From: Hypsibius dujardini
Lineage: Eukaryota > Tardigrada > Eutardigrada > Parachela > Hypsibiidae
Length of the DNA stretch: 28,568 nt
Direction of reading: 5' to 3'
Assembly: GCA_001579985.1 (NCBI GenBank)
Contig: LRSR01013184.1
Span: 1 to 28,568, forward strand
Made by a program: the position numbers and the translations under genes. Below the pieces are notes generated by a model. It searched no databases. It was given only the letters and a program-made list of their open reading frames with translations, and had not been told where the DNA came from. Positions 1-11,812 of this stretch are shown in pieces (within the stretch, counting starts at the first letter, position 1; each line of letters begins with the position of its first letter).

Positions 1-1
1 C

Positions 2-1183
2 GGCCTGACAGCAGTGACTGTGAAACGGTCAGTCGTGCCCGTTCTCGCATCGACGCCCAATCAGGCTGCCGCTGGACCGGTGCAACCGAACTCAATTCCG
101 CCCTATGCGGAATTCGGCAAGATTTCCTACAAGACAGCCGACCAGTATCCCACGTATGTGAAGCCGCAACTGGAGCCGCACGCGACCTGCACGGTGGCCT
201 GTAAGTTTGGCGAGACGCAGAAGGGCGTGGAGGAGTACGTGAAAGTGGTGCACAATCCGTTGATCATCCCGTTGCTGTTTGGCTGGTTCCGAGAGGTTAC
301 CCATAAGAAGTATGGACGTGGCACGATTGCCATCCCTAAGGTGCAGTACATCTCGCCGTGCGGGAAGACAAAGCGGACGCCAGAGCAGCTGGCGGAGTAC
401 TTGCGAGTGGTGCAGTCGATTTTCCCGATGACGCTGTTTACGTTCGATGTGGGCATGGACTTGTGGCGGAAATTCAACGTGGAGAAGTGCCATGTAAGTT
501 GGAGGTAGTCCGACATGCGGATTGACGATCAAGATAGACGGACAGACACAGGTAGACAAACAGGCAGGCGGAGAGACAGACAGAGAGACAGGCAGGCAGG
601 CAGACAGGTAGGCAGACAGGCAGGCAGACAGGCAGGCAGGCAGCCAGGCAGCCAGGCAGGCAGCCAGGCAGCCAGGCAGGCAGGCAGCCAGGCAGCCAGG
701 CAGCCAGGCAGCCAGGCAGGCAGCCAGGCAGCCAGGCAGCCAGGCAGGCAGAAAGACAGACAGACAGGCAGGCAGACAGACAGGCAGACAGAAAGAATTC
801 AGTAGATTATTGTTGATGTTCAGTTTTTTTTTGCAGATTAAAGCCTTCAGCGAAGATTTGGCAAAGCGAATGCTCAACAATCCCTACACCCGCATCCCGG
901 TGGTAAACTGCTTCACTGATCAGCTGCCGGCCGACTTCTCGTACATCAAGAAAAACAGCAAGTCGCAAGAAACGGTTCGCCTGCTGGACCTCCAGAGCAT
1001 CAGGCCTCGTACTACCGGATGCTCTTGTGTGGGCTACTGCGGAGAGGGCTGCCTTTGTGGATTGCTCCGGTCGGAGGTTGACGGCGACAGTGAAGATGAG
1101 GGACTCCACTGTGGCCGACTGCGCGCTAAGCAAGACTTGTAAGTTCTTATCCGATTACCTGGCAGGCAGGCAGACAGGCAGGC

Positions 1184-1232
<49 letters not shown>

Positions 1233-2207
1233 GGCAGGCAGGCAGACAGGCAGGCACATGGATGGGCACGCAGACAGACAGACAAACAGGCAGGCAGGCA
1301 AATAGGTAGCCTGACACTCAGTCAGACAGACAAGTTGGCAATCAGGTAGGCAGGCAAGTCACTTGAACTGCTTTTTTGCAGTATTGTCGAATGCAACGAC
1401 TTTTGTTCATGTGGACCGAACTGCGGTAACCGCACCACCACGAACACCCTGCCGTTTCCCCTGATGATGTATTACTACCCGGACAAGGGATGGGGTGTGC
1501 GTGCCTTCTGCGACATCCCGGCCGGTGCATTCGTCGCATTCTACCTCGGCCAGATTATCGCCGAAAAAGACACGAATAATTTGGGCGATAAATATCTCGT
1601 CTCGTTGGACTTCTACGGTGAAAACGCTGCTTCTCCTCCCGAACCGTCCTCTGCGGAGGAAGATGAGGGATTTCTCATTGATGGACGGCGCTTCGGAAAT
1701 GTCGCTCGGTTTTTTAATCATTCATGTGAGCCCAATATGTTCACGCAAGTGCTGTATCGCGAGTATTACTCCAACAAGCTGTACAACATTGCCTTCTTCA
1801 CGTTGCGGACCATCAAGGCTGGGGAAGAGCTGACGTGGGACTACAAGTATGAGGTATGTATGAGGTTTAACTTCGGAGCGTGTCTGTCTGTCTGTCTGTC
1901 TGCCTGCATGTCTGGATGTCTGCCTGTCTGCCTGTCTGCCTGCCTGCCTGCCTGCCTGCCTGTCTACCTGTCTACCTGCCTGTCTGTCTGCCTGCCTGCC
2001 TGCCTGTCTGTCTGTCTGTCTGGCTGTTTGTCTGGCTGTTTGCCTGTCTGTTTATCTAGATGTCTGCCTGTCTGTCTGTCTGTCTGTCTATCTAAGCAAG
2101 TTTTCTTAGAAATGATCTGCTTTTTTTCGACGCAGGTGGACAGTGTTCCTGGGCGGTCTATCGTGTGCTTATGCAAAAGCCGCTTTTGCAGGGGACGCAT
2201 GCTGTAA
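2..2207 (+). CDS. SETDB1: SETDB1/eggless-like histone H3-K9 methyltransferase, 3' part (partial)
   Basis: Exons: 2-493 (open at the window edge), 837-1138, 1382-1853, 2136-2207; all introns are GT-AG. The protein part seen is about 445 residues. In order: an MBD-like domain (exon 1, GWFREVTHKKYGRGTIAI onward), a Cys-rich pre-SET (VNCFTDQ, GCSCVGYC, CLC, VECNDFCSCGPNCGNR), a SET domain with GWGV, the catalytic RFFNHSCEPN and GEELTWDYKYE, and a post-SET CLCKSRFC ending CRGRML-stop. MBD followed by pre-SET/SET and a CRGR(L/M)L C-terminus is the SETDB1 layout; these enzymes methylate H3K9 in nuclear heterochromatin silencing. Tudor domains would lie upstream of the window. The first possible start is GTG, so the frame simply continues off the edge. 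Oddity: the insertion that splits the SET domain in SETDB1 is only about 20 acidic residues here. Family call is strong; the exact orthologue is inferred. Confidence 0.88.
494..836 (+). repeat. SETDB1 intron 1 filled with a (CAGA/CAGG/CAGC)n array
   Basis: Intron GTAAGT...TTTTTTTTGCAG. About 545-795 is a tetranucleotide array of CAGG, CAGA and CAGC-type units on the sense strand. All six frames are stop-free across it, which explains long Gln/Arg/Asp-rich and Cys/Leu-rich spurious frames. Confidence 0.9.
1139..1381 (+). repeat. SETDB1 intron 2 with (CAGA/CAGG)n array
   Basis: Intron of 243 nt, GTAAGT...TTTTTTGCAG. The array runs from about 1160 to 1350, with an uninterrupted CAGA run near 1185-1232. 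Sense orientation is CAGR. The host reading frame meets TAA immediately after the donor, so retention would truncate the protein before SET. Confidence 0.9.
1854..2135 (+). repeat. SETDB1 intron 3 with (CTGT/CTGC)n array, frame-preserving
   Basis: Intron of 282 nt (94 codons), GTATGT...TTTTTTTCGACGCAG. The array at about 1880-2092 is CTGT/CTGC on the sense strand, the complement of introns 1 and 2. It has no stop in the host frame, so the reading frame runs unbroken from exon 3 into exon 4. Confidence 0.9.
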
Positions 2208-2661
2208 CAGATCCGTCTGAATGTTTGCTGGAGAAAATGTCATCGCGGTTCTAATGTGACTGACGTCACTCATTTTTTACTGATTCAGTTGTGTCAGTAT
2301 TTGCCTCAGTTGTCTCAGTTGGCTCTACCTGCGCCATACCAACCTGTTTTTTTATTTTGGGTATGTGTGTCCCTCCAGTTGGTCTCTCCTTTCGCCTCCT
2401 CCGGCAACTTCCTTGTTACGTGTAGTCATTACAAAGTCAGTCTTTTAACTCGTCTCCTGTAACGGACCACCTCTTCAGGTAGTGGTCGGCTGGTTTTTTG
2501 CATTTAATTGCAGGCTGTTTGCACCAACCATCCAGTAGGCGCTCATTTTTTACTCGTGTGTTTTGTTGAGAGAAGTTTTTCTGCACTTATTTATAAAAAT
2601 TCCCTCCTCGTAAATTATGTCCCACCTACCTAGAGACTTAACTCAAGAAATGGCTCAGTGA

Positions 2662-2697
<36 letters not shown>

Positions 2698-3301
2698 GCC
2701 TGTCTGTCTGCCTGTCTGTCTGTCTGTCTAACTGTCTGTCTGTCTGTCTAGCTGTCTGTGTGACTGTCGATTCATTCGTTTGTCTGCCTGTCTGCTTGTC
2801 TGTCTAGCTGTCTGTTTGTCGGTCTGTCTTGTCTGTATGACTGTTTGTCGACTCGTTTGTTTGTCTGTCTGTCTGTCTATAATTCGTGTCCTACTGCATT
2901 GTCTGTGATATGACGTCGTGATATATACAGACGTCGTGTTGCCTGACTGCCATATCATCCCTAACGAGTAGCCTTGGTTACTAATACTCCCAGTCCCATC
3001 CACATGAGCAGTATATACGTAATATAGGTGGTGAACCTCGTTGCGAGAGAAGAAATCAATAAACCAATTTAAAATTGTGTCGATTGACGTGGACGCACTC
3101 ACCTTCGCTTAATACCCTTCTCTCCATCCAGTACGTGTGGGGCTGCCTCAGCAGCCATGCCTGGCTCCCTGCGGTGTCGTCTTCCACGCTGCAGCTATCG
3201 ATGTCTGAAGCAGCGAAACTCGCACGAAAAATACGCACGAAATTCACACGAAAAATACTTGACTTCATCGAACGGAAACGTTCCGTTGCGTCCTTCGCGG
3301 A
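2208..3301. other. Intergenic: SETDB1 3' flank and FBF1-like 5' flank, with a CTGT array
   Basis: No gene recognised. A (CTGT/CTGC)n array lies at about 2658-2877. A perfect CRE-type palindrome TGACGTCA is at 2261-2268 (probably in the SETDB1 3' UTR, significance unknown). GACGTCGTG occurs twice near 2912 and 2931. AATAAA at 3058-3063 is a possible polyadenylation signal. About 3190-3301 is likely the 5' UTR of the next gene. Confidence 0.55.
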
Positions 3302-6300
3302 ATGGCGTCTGCGGCTGGCTTTGTAAGTTTATTTGACTTATAATATGACCTTTCTAATTTTTGCACATTTCTTGTAGGAATTGGATGAATTTGACGAGAT
3401 GGCATTCGGACTGGGTCCCTCTGCAGCAGCAGAGGACCCGATGCAGTTTCTCAACAGTAAAGAGCCGCCACCGTTGAGGATAGCTTCCAAGGCCCCGTCT
3501 GGGCCTGCACTTGCAGCGACGAAGCTTCCCTTGGACGGGCTGTCAGTGTTCTCCGACGAAGACGACGATCTTTTCCCGTCCTTTAACCCCAATACTGTTA
3601 GGCCCAAAACAGCAGCGCCAAAAGTGTTGCCCAGCGGAATGAGCCAAGGGGGAGAAGTGACCGCGCCAAAGTTCCTGTCTAGTTCGGACAGAAAGCTGGA
3701 CCGACAGGATAGTGGAGAAACTGCGACGACCACGATTCCCGTCACGAGACCGGTGACGGCATCGATCTTCGATCGTCTCACGACGACGAAGAGCGATGGC
3801 AAGCTGTCGTCTGGATTGTCTGGTGGTGGTGCTTCGGATTCAGGATTGCGAACCAGTATTTTTGATAAACCTACTTCAGCATCGACGCCTGAGACCCCGG
3901 GATTTGGTGCCAAACCAGCACCGATTGTTAAAAGCAGTCTGTTTAAGAATCTAGTGGCTCCTCCGTGGGAACAGAAAAAGATTCCGCAAGAAGCGGCTGC
4001 GACAGTACCGCAGTCAACTCCCGTTCTTCCCACTCCCAGTCCGTTAACAGACAAAGCGGTAAGTACCAATCTGTCTGCCCGTTTGTCTGCCTGTCTGCCT
4101 GCCTGCCTGCCTGTTTGTCTGTCTGTCTGTCTGTCTGCCTGTCTGTCTGCCTGCCTGCATGTTTGTCTGTCTGGCTGTCTGTCTGTCTGTCTGTCTGTCT
4201 GTCTGAAGTTGATCGTGGTTCTACAGGAGGCAGAACGACAACGTCGTGCCATGATCTTTGGTGGTTCTTCCACTACACCTTCGGCAAGTGTTAATCCAGT
4301 GAGCGCGTCCCCCTTGTCCCCGTCCACAGCGAACATCCAGACCTCTTCACAGATTGCTGTCGACAGCAATGAATTGATCAGCAAAGTGCTGCAAGAAACC
4401 AAACAGGCGGAAGAAGACGACCACCGGAGAGTGTCCAGTCATCATGACTTCATCCGCCAGCAGACCCAGCAAGCCGTCCAGCTGCAGCAAAGCCAGGCTA
4501 ATGAGTTCCTCAAAGAGTACCTCGCGGAAAATAAGAAACAGCTCAACTCGCATCTCAGTCGTCTCCGGTCTGGATTCCCGTTAATGCGGACCGGCGATGG
4601 AGAATTGCCAGATGGTGAAAACCGGAATACCGTTTTCGGTCTGGAGAAAAAAGTCGAAATACTGGAAAGGAAACTGGAAGATAAAGACAGTCAATTGGCC
4701 CAGTACAGTGCCTTAATGATGGCGCTGGAGGATCAGCACCGCGAAGAGCTTCGCGACCAGCGCCTCCGACATGATGAAGCGCAGCAAAGGGCGGCTCAGA
4801 CCCATCACGAGTACGTCGTCTCACTGCTCGCTAACCATGAGTCCGTGAGGAAGCAGTACGAGGAGGCGCTGGAAAACTTGCGGGATGCCGTGTCGGCGAA
4901 GTCGAGCTTGGAAGTGGTTCGGGGGACGGTTGAGCAGTCGGCTAGGGAGTTTGCCATTTGGCGGACGGAGCTAGAGCAGCGGCATGACTCAGCCATCAAG
5001 GAGAAGGACGGGCAGTTGCAGATGAAGGAGAACCAGGTCAAAGGTGAGGGGGGAAGTTCTGGCGGAGACAGACAACCGGGCAGGCAGACAATTAGGCAAA
5101 CAGACAGACAGGCAGACAGACAGACAGACAGACAGACAGATAGATAGGCAGATAGGCAAACAGACACTTTGTGAATTTATGCCATGGTCCTTATTAATTA
5201 ACAGAGCTTACCGCCATGTTGGAACGCCAGAGTGAAAAGGCTCGCGCTGAGCGTGAGCTCCTTCAACAGCGGATACAAGACGATACCTCTCGTCTACTGC
5301 GCCGTCAAAACGAAGTGGAGGAACAGGCCTACACCCTGCAGAGGGAGCGTCTGGAACTGGAATCTGAACGAAAGAACTTCCATAGCCTGCAGATCAAAGA
5401 AATGGCCCGCCTGGAAAAGCGCATGGAGGAGACGCTTCGGGAACGACAGGAAACCACTCAGACGGTCGCCGAAGAAAAGCACATTGTCGAGGAAGAAAAG
5501 CGCAAATTAGCCGATACCATTCGAGCCGCGGAAGACAAGTACGCGGTGGAGTACAAAAAGCGGCAACTGATACTGGACTCTGCAATGGAAGCGGTCGCCG
5601 CTGAGAAGCGACTCTTGGAAGAGAAGCATCGCAACCTTGATCGTGAAGTGAACCTCGCAAAGGACGACCGGGAACGTTTGGATCGCGACAGGTAGGAATC
5701 TATTTAAAATGGCAATTGAACCTGTTGTTGGGTGGTACCCAACAGGTACTCAACACTTACTATTAGTATAGTCTATCTACCCAGTTAACCCATTCCTATC
5801 TACCCTCACATTCCATAATGTACTTCGTAGTGGCTGCGCGTGCGTACAGACAGGGCTAGTCGCTTAGTTACCCATCGAACAGGCAGGGCTAGTCGGTTTC
5901 GTGATGGGGTTTTGATGGGTTTTGATTAGATTTCAATGGATTACGTACATAGTTCCGCCATGTCGGGAGGAATTATTACGTTAGATCAGGAACTATTCTT
6001 TATCCCTGATTATATAAACGTGTTTTCAACAGTAATTTGGACAGTTCTTTTCTTTCACTTCTAATCTTCCCGACGATTAAAGTTTTAATATGATTCTTCT
6101 CCTATTATTCAGTCCAATAGCTTGTATGTTCAGGTTCTTCCGTCAAAGTAGGGACGGAGGCCTAACACTGTATGTCAATTTGTGTGGCAGGAGAGACGTC
6201 CAAGAGCGGAAAACGCTGCTGGAGAAGTACAACGAAGACGTGCATCGACGCGACCTGGAGCTGGAACAGACTGCGCTCCGGGTGGCGAAGATGAAGCGCG

Positions 6301-6795
6301 ACAGCGATCTTGCCTTCCACGAAGCCAAGTTCATGGATGAGGAGCACAAGACCAGGGTGGCCAAGTTCAACATCTTCCTGGAGCAGCTGCGGGATAAGGA
6401 ACTCAGCCTGATGCGGCAAGCGGTCACGGACGGGAGTAGTGAGCAGCGGACCGCGATCCAACTGCCGAATGGTTCACTGACCGTCATACCGAGAAGGCTC
6501 TCGGCAGCGGCGACCCCGGGCGAGGGGATCGGCAGCAATGGGGCGCGAGTGCAGTTGCTACCGAATCCGGCGCGGGATGTCGGTCGGTATTGGCAGGGCG
6601 AACGGGAATATCTACAAGTTAGTGTTTAACATCACCTTGTGGCCCCCCCAATTCAAATGGTAGTTTTTGAATTTACTTCAAATTCAACAGTTTGCATTTA
6701 AACAACACTACCCTACAGGTACTGAAGAACACTCCGTGGAGTATGAAGAAACCGATGTGAATGAAGACTCCCGGGAGAGCTGTGGGATTAACTGA
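3302..6795 (+). CDS. FBF1: FBF1-like coiled-coil protein (Fas-binding factor 1 / transition fibre family)
   Basis: Exons: 3302-3322, 3378-4058, 4227-5043, 5205-5691, then 6191-6617 joined to 6719-6760, or 6191-6621 joined to 6719-6795. The start is the ATG at 3302 (MASAAGF), spliced through a 55-nt intron to ELDEFDEMAFGLG; the next frame's apparent start is TTG and is not used. The product is about 824-837 residues. The N-terminal third is low-complexity, Ser/Thr/Pro-rich, with repeated IFDRL/IFDKP/LFKNL-type motifs. From about residue 260 on it is a long Glu/Arg/Gln/Lys-rich coiled coil, with TALRV near the end as in vertebrate FBF1. FBF1 acts at centriole distal appendages in ciliogenesis. 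The assignment rests on architecture and local resemblance recalled from memory, so another centrosomal coiled-coil protein is possible. The last exon choice is ambiguous (see findings). Confidence 0.62.
4059..4226 (+). repeat. FBF1-like intron 2, (CTGT/CTGC)n array, frame-preserving
   Basis: 168-nt intron (56 codons), GTAAGT...GTTCTACAG. It is almost entirely CTGY array (about 4069-4205). It is stop-free in the host frame, so retention would add a Cys/Leu/Ser-rich block before the coiled coil. Confidence 0.88.
5044..5204 (+). repeat. FBF1-like intron 3 with (CAGA)n array
   Basis: Intron GTGAGG...TTAATTAACAG of 161 nt. The CAGA/CAGG array at about 5070-5165 has orientation opposite to the CTGY array in intron 2, so the two flank exon 4227-5043 as complements. 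Confidence 0.88.
5726..6167 (+). mobile_element. Solo LTR (442 bp) with CTGT target-site duplication, inside an FBF1-like intron
   Basis: It starts TGTTGGGTGGTACCCAACA (a near-perfect hairpin) and ends CCTAACA. CTGT at 5722-5725 repeats at 6168-6171 as the target-site duplication. A TATA-like TATATAAA occurs near 6013, and the final segment resembles those of the two shorter LTRs in this window (ATTCAGTC then AATA, ending CTAACA). There is no internal retroelement coding. It occupies nearly all of intron 5692-6190; without it the intron would be about 53 nt. Confidence 0.8.
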
Positions 6796-7428
6796 TTGAA
6801 GGCCGATCCGCTGGTTGACTTCAAATGTCAAGATCGCTGGTCGAGGTCGCTGATCAAGGTCGCTGGTCGAGGTCGCTGATCAAGGTCGCTGGTCAAGGTC
6901 GCTGGTCGCTGATCAAGGTCGCTGGTCAAGGTCGCTGATCAAGATCGCTGATCAAGGTTGCTGATCAAGATCGCTGGTCGAGGTCGCTGATCAAGGTCGC
7001 TGGTCGAGGTCGCTAGTCAAGGTCGCTGATCAAGGTCGCTGGTCGAGGTCGCTAGTCAAGGTCGCTGGTCGAGGTGTCTGTGAATGGCGAGCTAACGAAG
7101 AGCACGCACAGCCAGGACGATCCAAGCTTGTGATCTACAGTTAAGCGGCTTCGACGAATTCAGATTCCCAAAACGAAGAAATGAATATTTTGAATCATTT
7201 TGTGGTTGGATGATCCTTCAAACTGTAGTCCACAAATCGCGCAAACAATGAGGATATTTCTGGGTAAAAATGTTTCAAACAAGAGAAAGCCACAATTAGC
7301 TGCGTTTATTCAAACGTGGACACCTTTTTTCAGCGCTAAACAAAATCGACACTTGAATGCCTCAAGGGCGAGAGAACTTCTTCAGAGAACATCTCCGCGA
7401 TAGGGAGACAACAAAAAAAGCCGTCTGA
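6796..7428. other. Convergent intergenic region between FBF1-like and PTGES2-like genes
   Basis: No gene seen. It holds the 13-bp minisatellite (about 6829-7075) and, on the minus strand, AATAAA (TTTATT at 7305-7310), which fits the PTGES2 polyadenylation signal about 120 nt past its stop. Confidence 0.6.
6829..7075. repeat. 13-bp minisatellite downstream of the FBF1-like gene
   Basis: About 19 imperfect copies of a 13-bp unit of the form GRTCRAGGTCGCT. Alternating GGTCGA and GATCAA variants create many TGATCA and GGTCGA sites. It lies just after the FBF1-like stop and is probably 3' UTR or intergenic. Confidence 0.85.
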
Positions 7429-10077
<2,649 letters not shown>

Positions 10078-10433
10078 TGTTGCAGGCAGGGGCAAGCGCA
10101 GAAATGGCTGTGGAAAACGTTTCGGAGCAAACTTCGACGAAGGGAAGGTGAAATTACGCACACAAAATAAATTTCACTCAATGCACATCCAACTCCACAG
10201 ACTCTAATGATAAATTCCAGTCCACGCAAAACGCTGATTCCAGATCCAGTTCGTTCCGCGGTCCAATTTAAAAAAATCAACACAAATCAAATTCTAGTTC
10301 CACAGCCACATCTATGGATGCGGTTCCATTTCCAATTTCCAATTTCTTCTGCTTATTGGAGTTCCACGAGTTCCAATTTTTGTCTTGAAGTTTTCTTCTG
10401 TTTTCAATTCACAATTTACATTTGTAGCCATAT
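10078..10433. promoter_or_regulatory. Shared divergent promoter region of PTGES2 and CMC4
   Basis: Only 356 bp separate the two start codons, which face away from each other. No clear TATA box is visible. The order suggests a bidirectional promoter for two nuclear genes with likely mitochondrial products; this is inference from position. Confidence 0.5.
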
Positions 10434-10901
10434 ATGGCGCCTCCTGCGAAGAAGGATCCATGTCAGTCGGAAGCTTGTAACTATCAGTCGTGTTTGAAAG
10501 GTGGGTGAGTGTGTGAAAACGTTATCGGACAATTTAATATTAAAAATTCAGACAGCTTTTTAACTCTTCAAATTTTCTGCAAAAAATACTCAATTGATTG
10601 GTTGATTTTGTTTTCTTATCTGCAGCAGTTTTCTGCAAGAGCAGTCGATTGATTGGTTGATTTTGTTTTCTTATCTGCAGCAAACAGTTTTCTGCAAAGA
10701 GTACTTAATTGATTGGTTGATTTTGTTTTCTTATCTGCAGCAAACAATTGGCAGGAATCAAAGTGTGAAGGAAAATTTGCCGAGATACTCGCCTGCTGTC
10801 GGAAATATCGAGAGGCCTCGGCGTTGTGTCTGGGGATGCGCTCGAGTTGGGAGGAAGTTCCGAAGACGGTCGGTGATTCACATCAGAAGGCTGGAAGCTG
10901 A
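10434..10901 (+). CDS. CMC4: CMC4-like twin Cx9C mitochondrial intermembrane-space protein
   Basis: Two exons, 10434-10500 and 10741-10901, give 75 residues (human CMC4 has 68). Exon 1 is MAPPAKKDPCQSEACNYQSC plus LK; exon 2 continues ANNWQESKCEGKFAEILACC. Cysteines: C10 and C20 (Cx9C), C31 and C41 (Cx9C), plus C15, C42 and C52, with the CMC4-type PCQxxAC and ESKC contexts. The family folds as a CHCH helical hairpin through the MIA40 disulfide relay in the intermembrane space; its precise role is unsettled. The joining codon is G+CA (Ala), and only the last of three tandem acceptors (AG at 10739-10740) keeps the frame open to ESKC. It is too short and split to be seen as one frame. Start context is TATATGGCG. 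Confidence 0.88.
10570..10740 (+). repeat. Three tandem copies of the CMC4 3' splice-site segment
   Basis: The segment ATTGATTGGTTGATTTTG with TTTTCTTATCTGCAG recurs, ending at 10625, 10680 and 10740 (spacings 55 and 60). Each copy carries a full pyrimidine tract plus CAG, and copies two and three are followed by CAAACA, so the duplicated unit spans the intron end and the exon start. Confidence 0.9.
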
Positions 10902-10954
10902 ACGCTGACGGGAGGAGGAATTGAAATTTCTCAGCAACCGCTGAGATCACTTGA

Positions 10955-11130
10955 GCCAATCAACCAATCAATCAATCAATTAATTCACTGGCGGGATATC
11001 AATCAATCAATCAATCGATCTATTCATTAGTGAAATATCAATCAATCAATCGATCGATCTATTCATTAGTGAAATATCAATCAATCAATCAATCCATTAT
11101 TGGAATATCAATCAATCAATCAATTGATCA
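10955..11130. repeat. AATC arrays and short minisatellite between CMC4 and PCYOX1
   Basis: Runs of (AATC)n alternate with CGATCTATTCATTAGTGAAA-type spacers at about 31-39 bp periods (for example ATATCA at 11035 and 11074). The CMC4-to-PCYOX1 gap (10902-11190) holds nothing else recognisable. Confidence 0.75.
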
Positions 11131-11190
11131 GTGTGTGCTCATTACAATCCTGACTCCGTGTTCTGGCTCTTAAATCGATCAATCAAGCGA

Positions 11191-11739
11191 ATGATTTTGG
11201 ACTCTCAAGCAAAGATGGATGATTTTTTGAAGCTGCTTTTCGTCGCAGTCCTGCTGTGGAATGTTGAAGGGAGAGAGCAGTCAAGCGCTGAGAATACTGC
11301 TCAGATGAAGCAAAGGAATATTTCTCCTATCCGGATCGGTAATTTCCTTCGCAAGCTCAGGTTTTGAGGCGAGATGCTAATTCTAGTGGAATCTCAATTT
11401 TAAATTTATTTATTGCTTGTTTTACAAACAAAATTGGGAGTAATTAACAGATGATTTTTTCCTCAATAGGAATCATTGGAGGAGGCATCGGTGGGTGTGC
11501 GGCCAGTTGGTTTCTACGGGAGGCACTCGACGAACAGGCTGAAATTGTGCTCTTCGAGAAGGACAAAATCGGAGGCCGCGTGGCTACAGTAAACATTGCT
11601 GGACGGGAGTACGAAGCAGGAGCCAGCGTCTTTCACGAGAAGAACATGATACTGCAGGACTTCTTGAAGGAATTCGGTAGGAACAACAAACAGGCAGACA
11701 GACAGACAGACAGACAGACAGGCAGACAGGCAGACAGGC

Positions 11740-11775
<36 letters not shown>

Positions 11776-11777
11776 GC

Positions 11778-11812
<35 letters not shown>

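Noticed and set aside
515-805. Gln/Arg/Asp-rich or Cys/Leu-rich proteins from tetranucleotide arrays (also at 1034-1305, 1964-2200, 2728-3102, 7734-7979, 11514-11958, 13890-14180, 14466-14747, 23118-23336)
   Set aside because: CAGA and CTGT arrays have no stops in six frames; these frames are by-products of intron or intergenic repeats.
92-880. Long minus-strand Cys/Leu-rich open frame over the first array
   Set aside because: It is the antisense of SETDB1 exons plus a stop-free CTGY array; no independent start or domain.
3338-4402. 354-residue minus-strand open frame
   Set aside because: Antisense of FBF1-like exons 2-3 plus the array; no recognisable motif and wrong strand for the splice sites.
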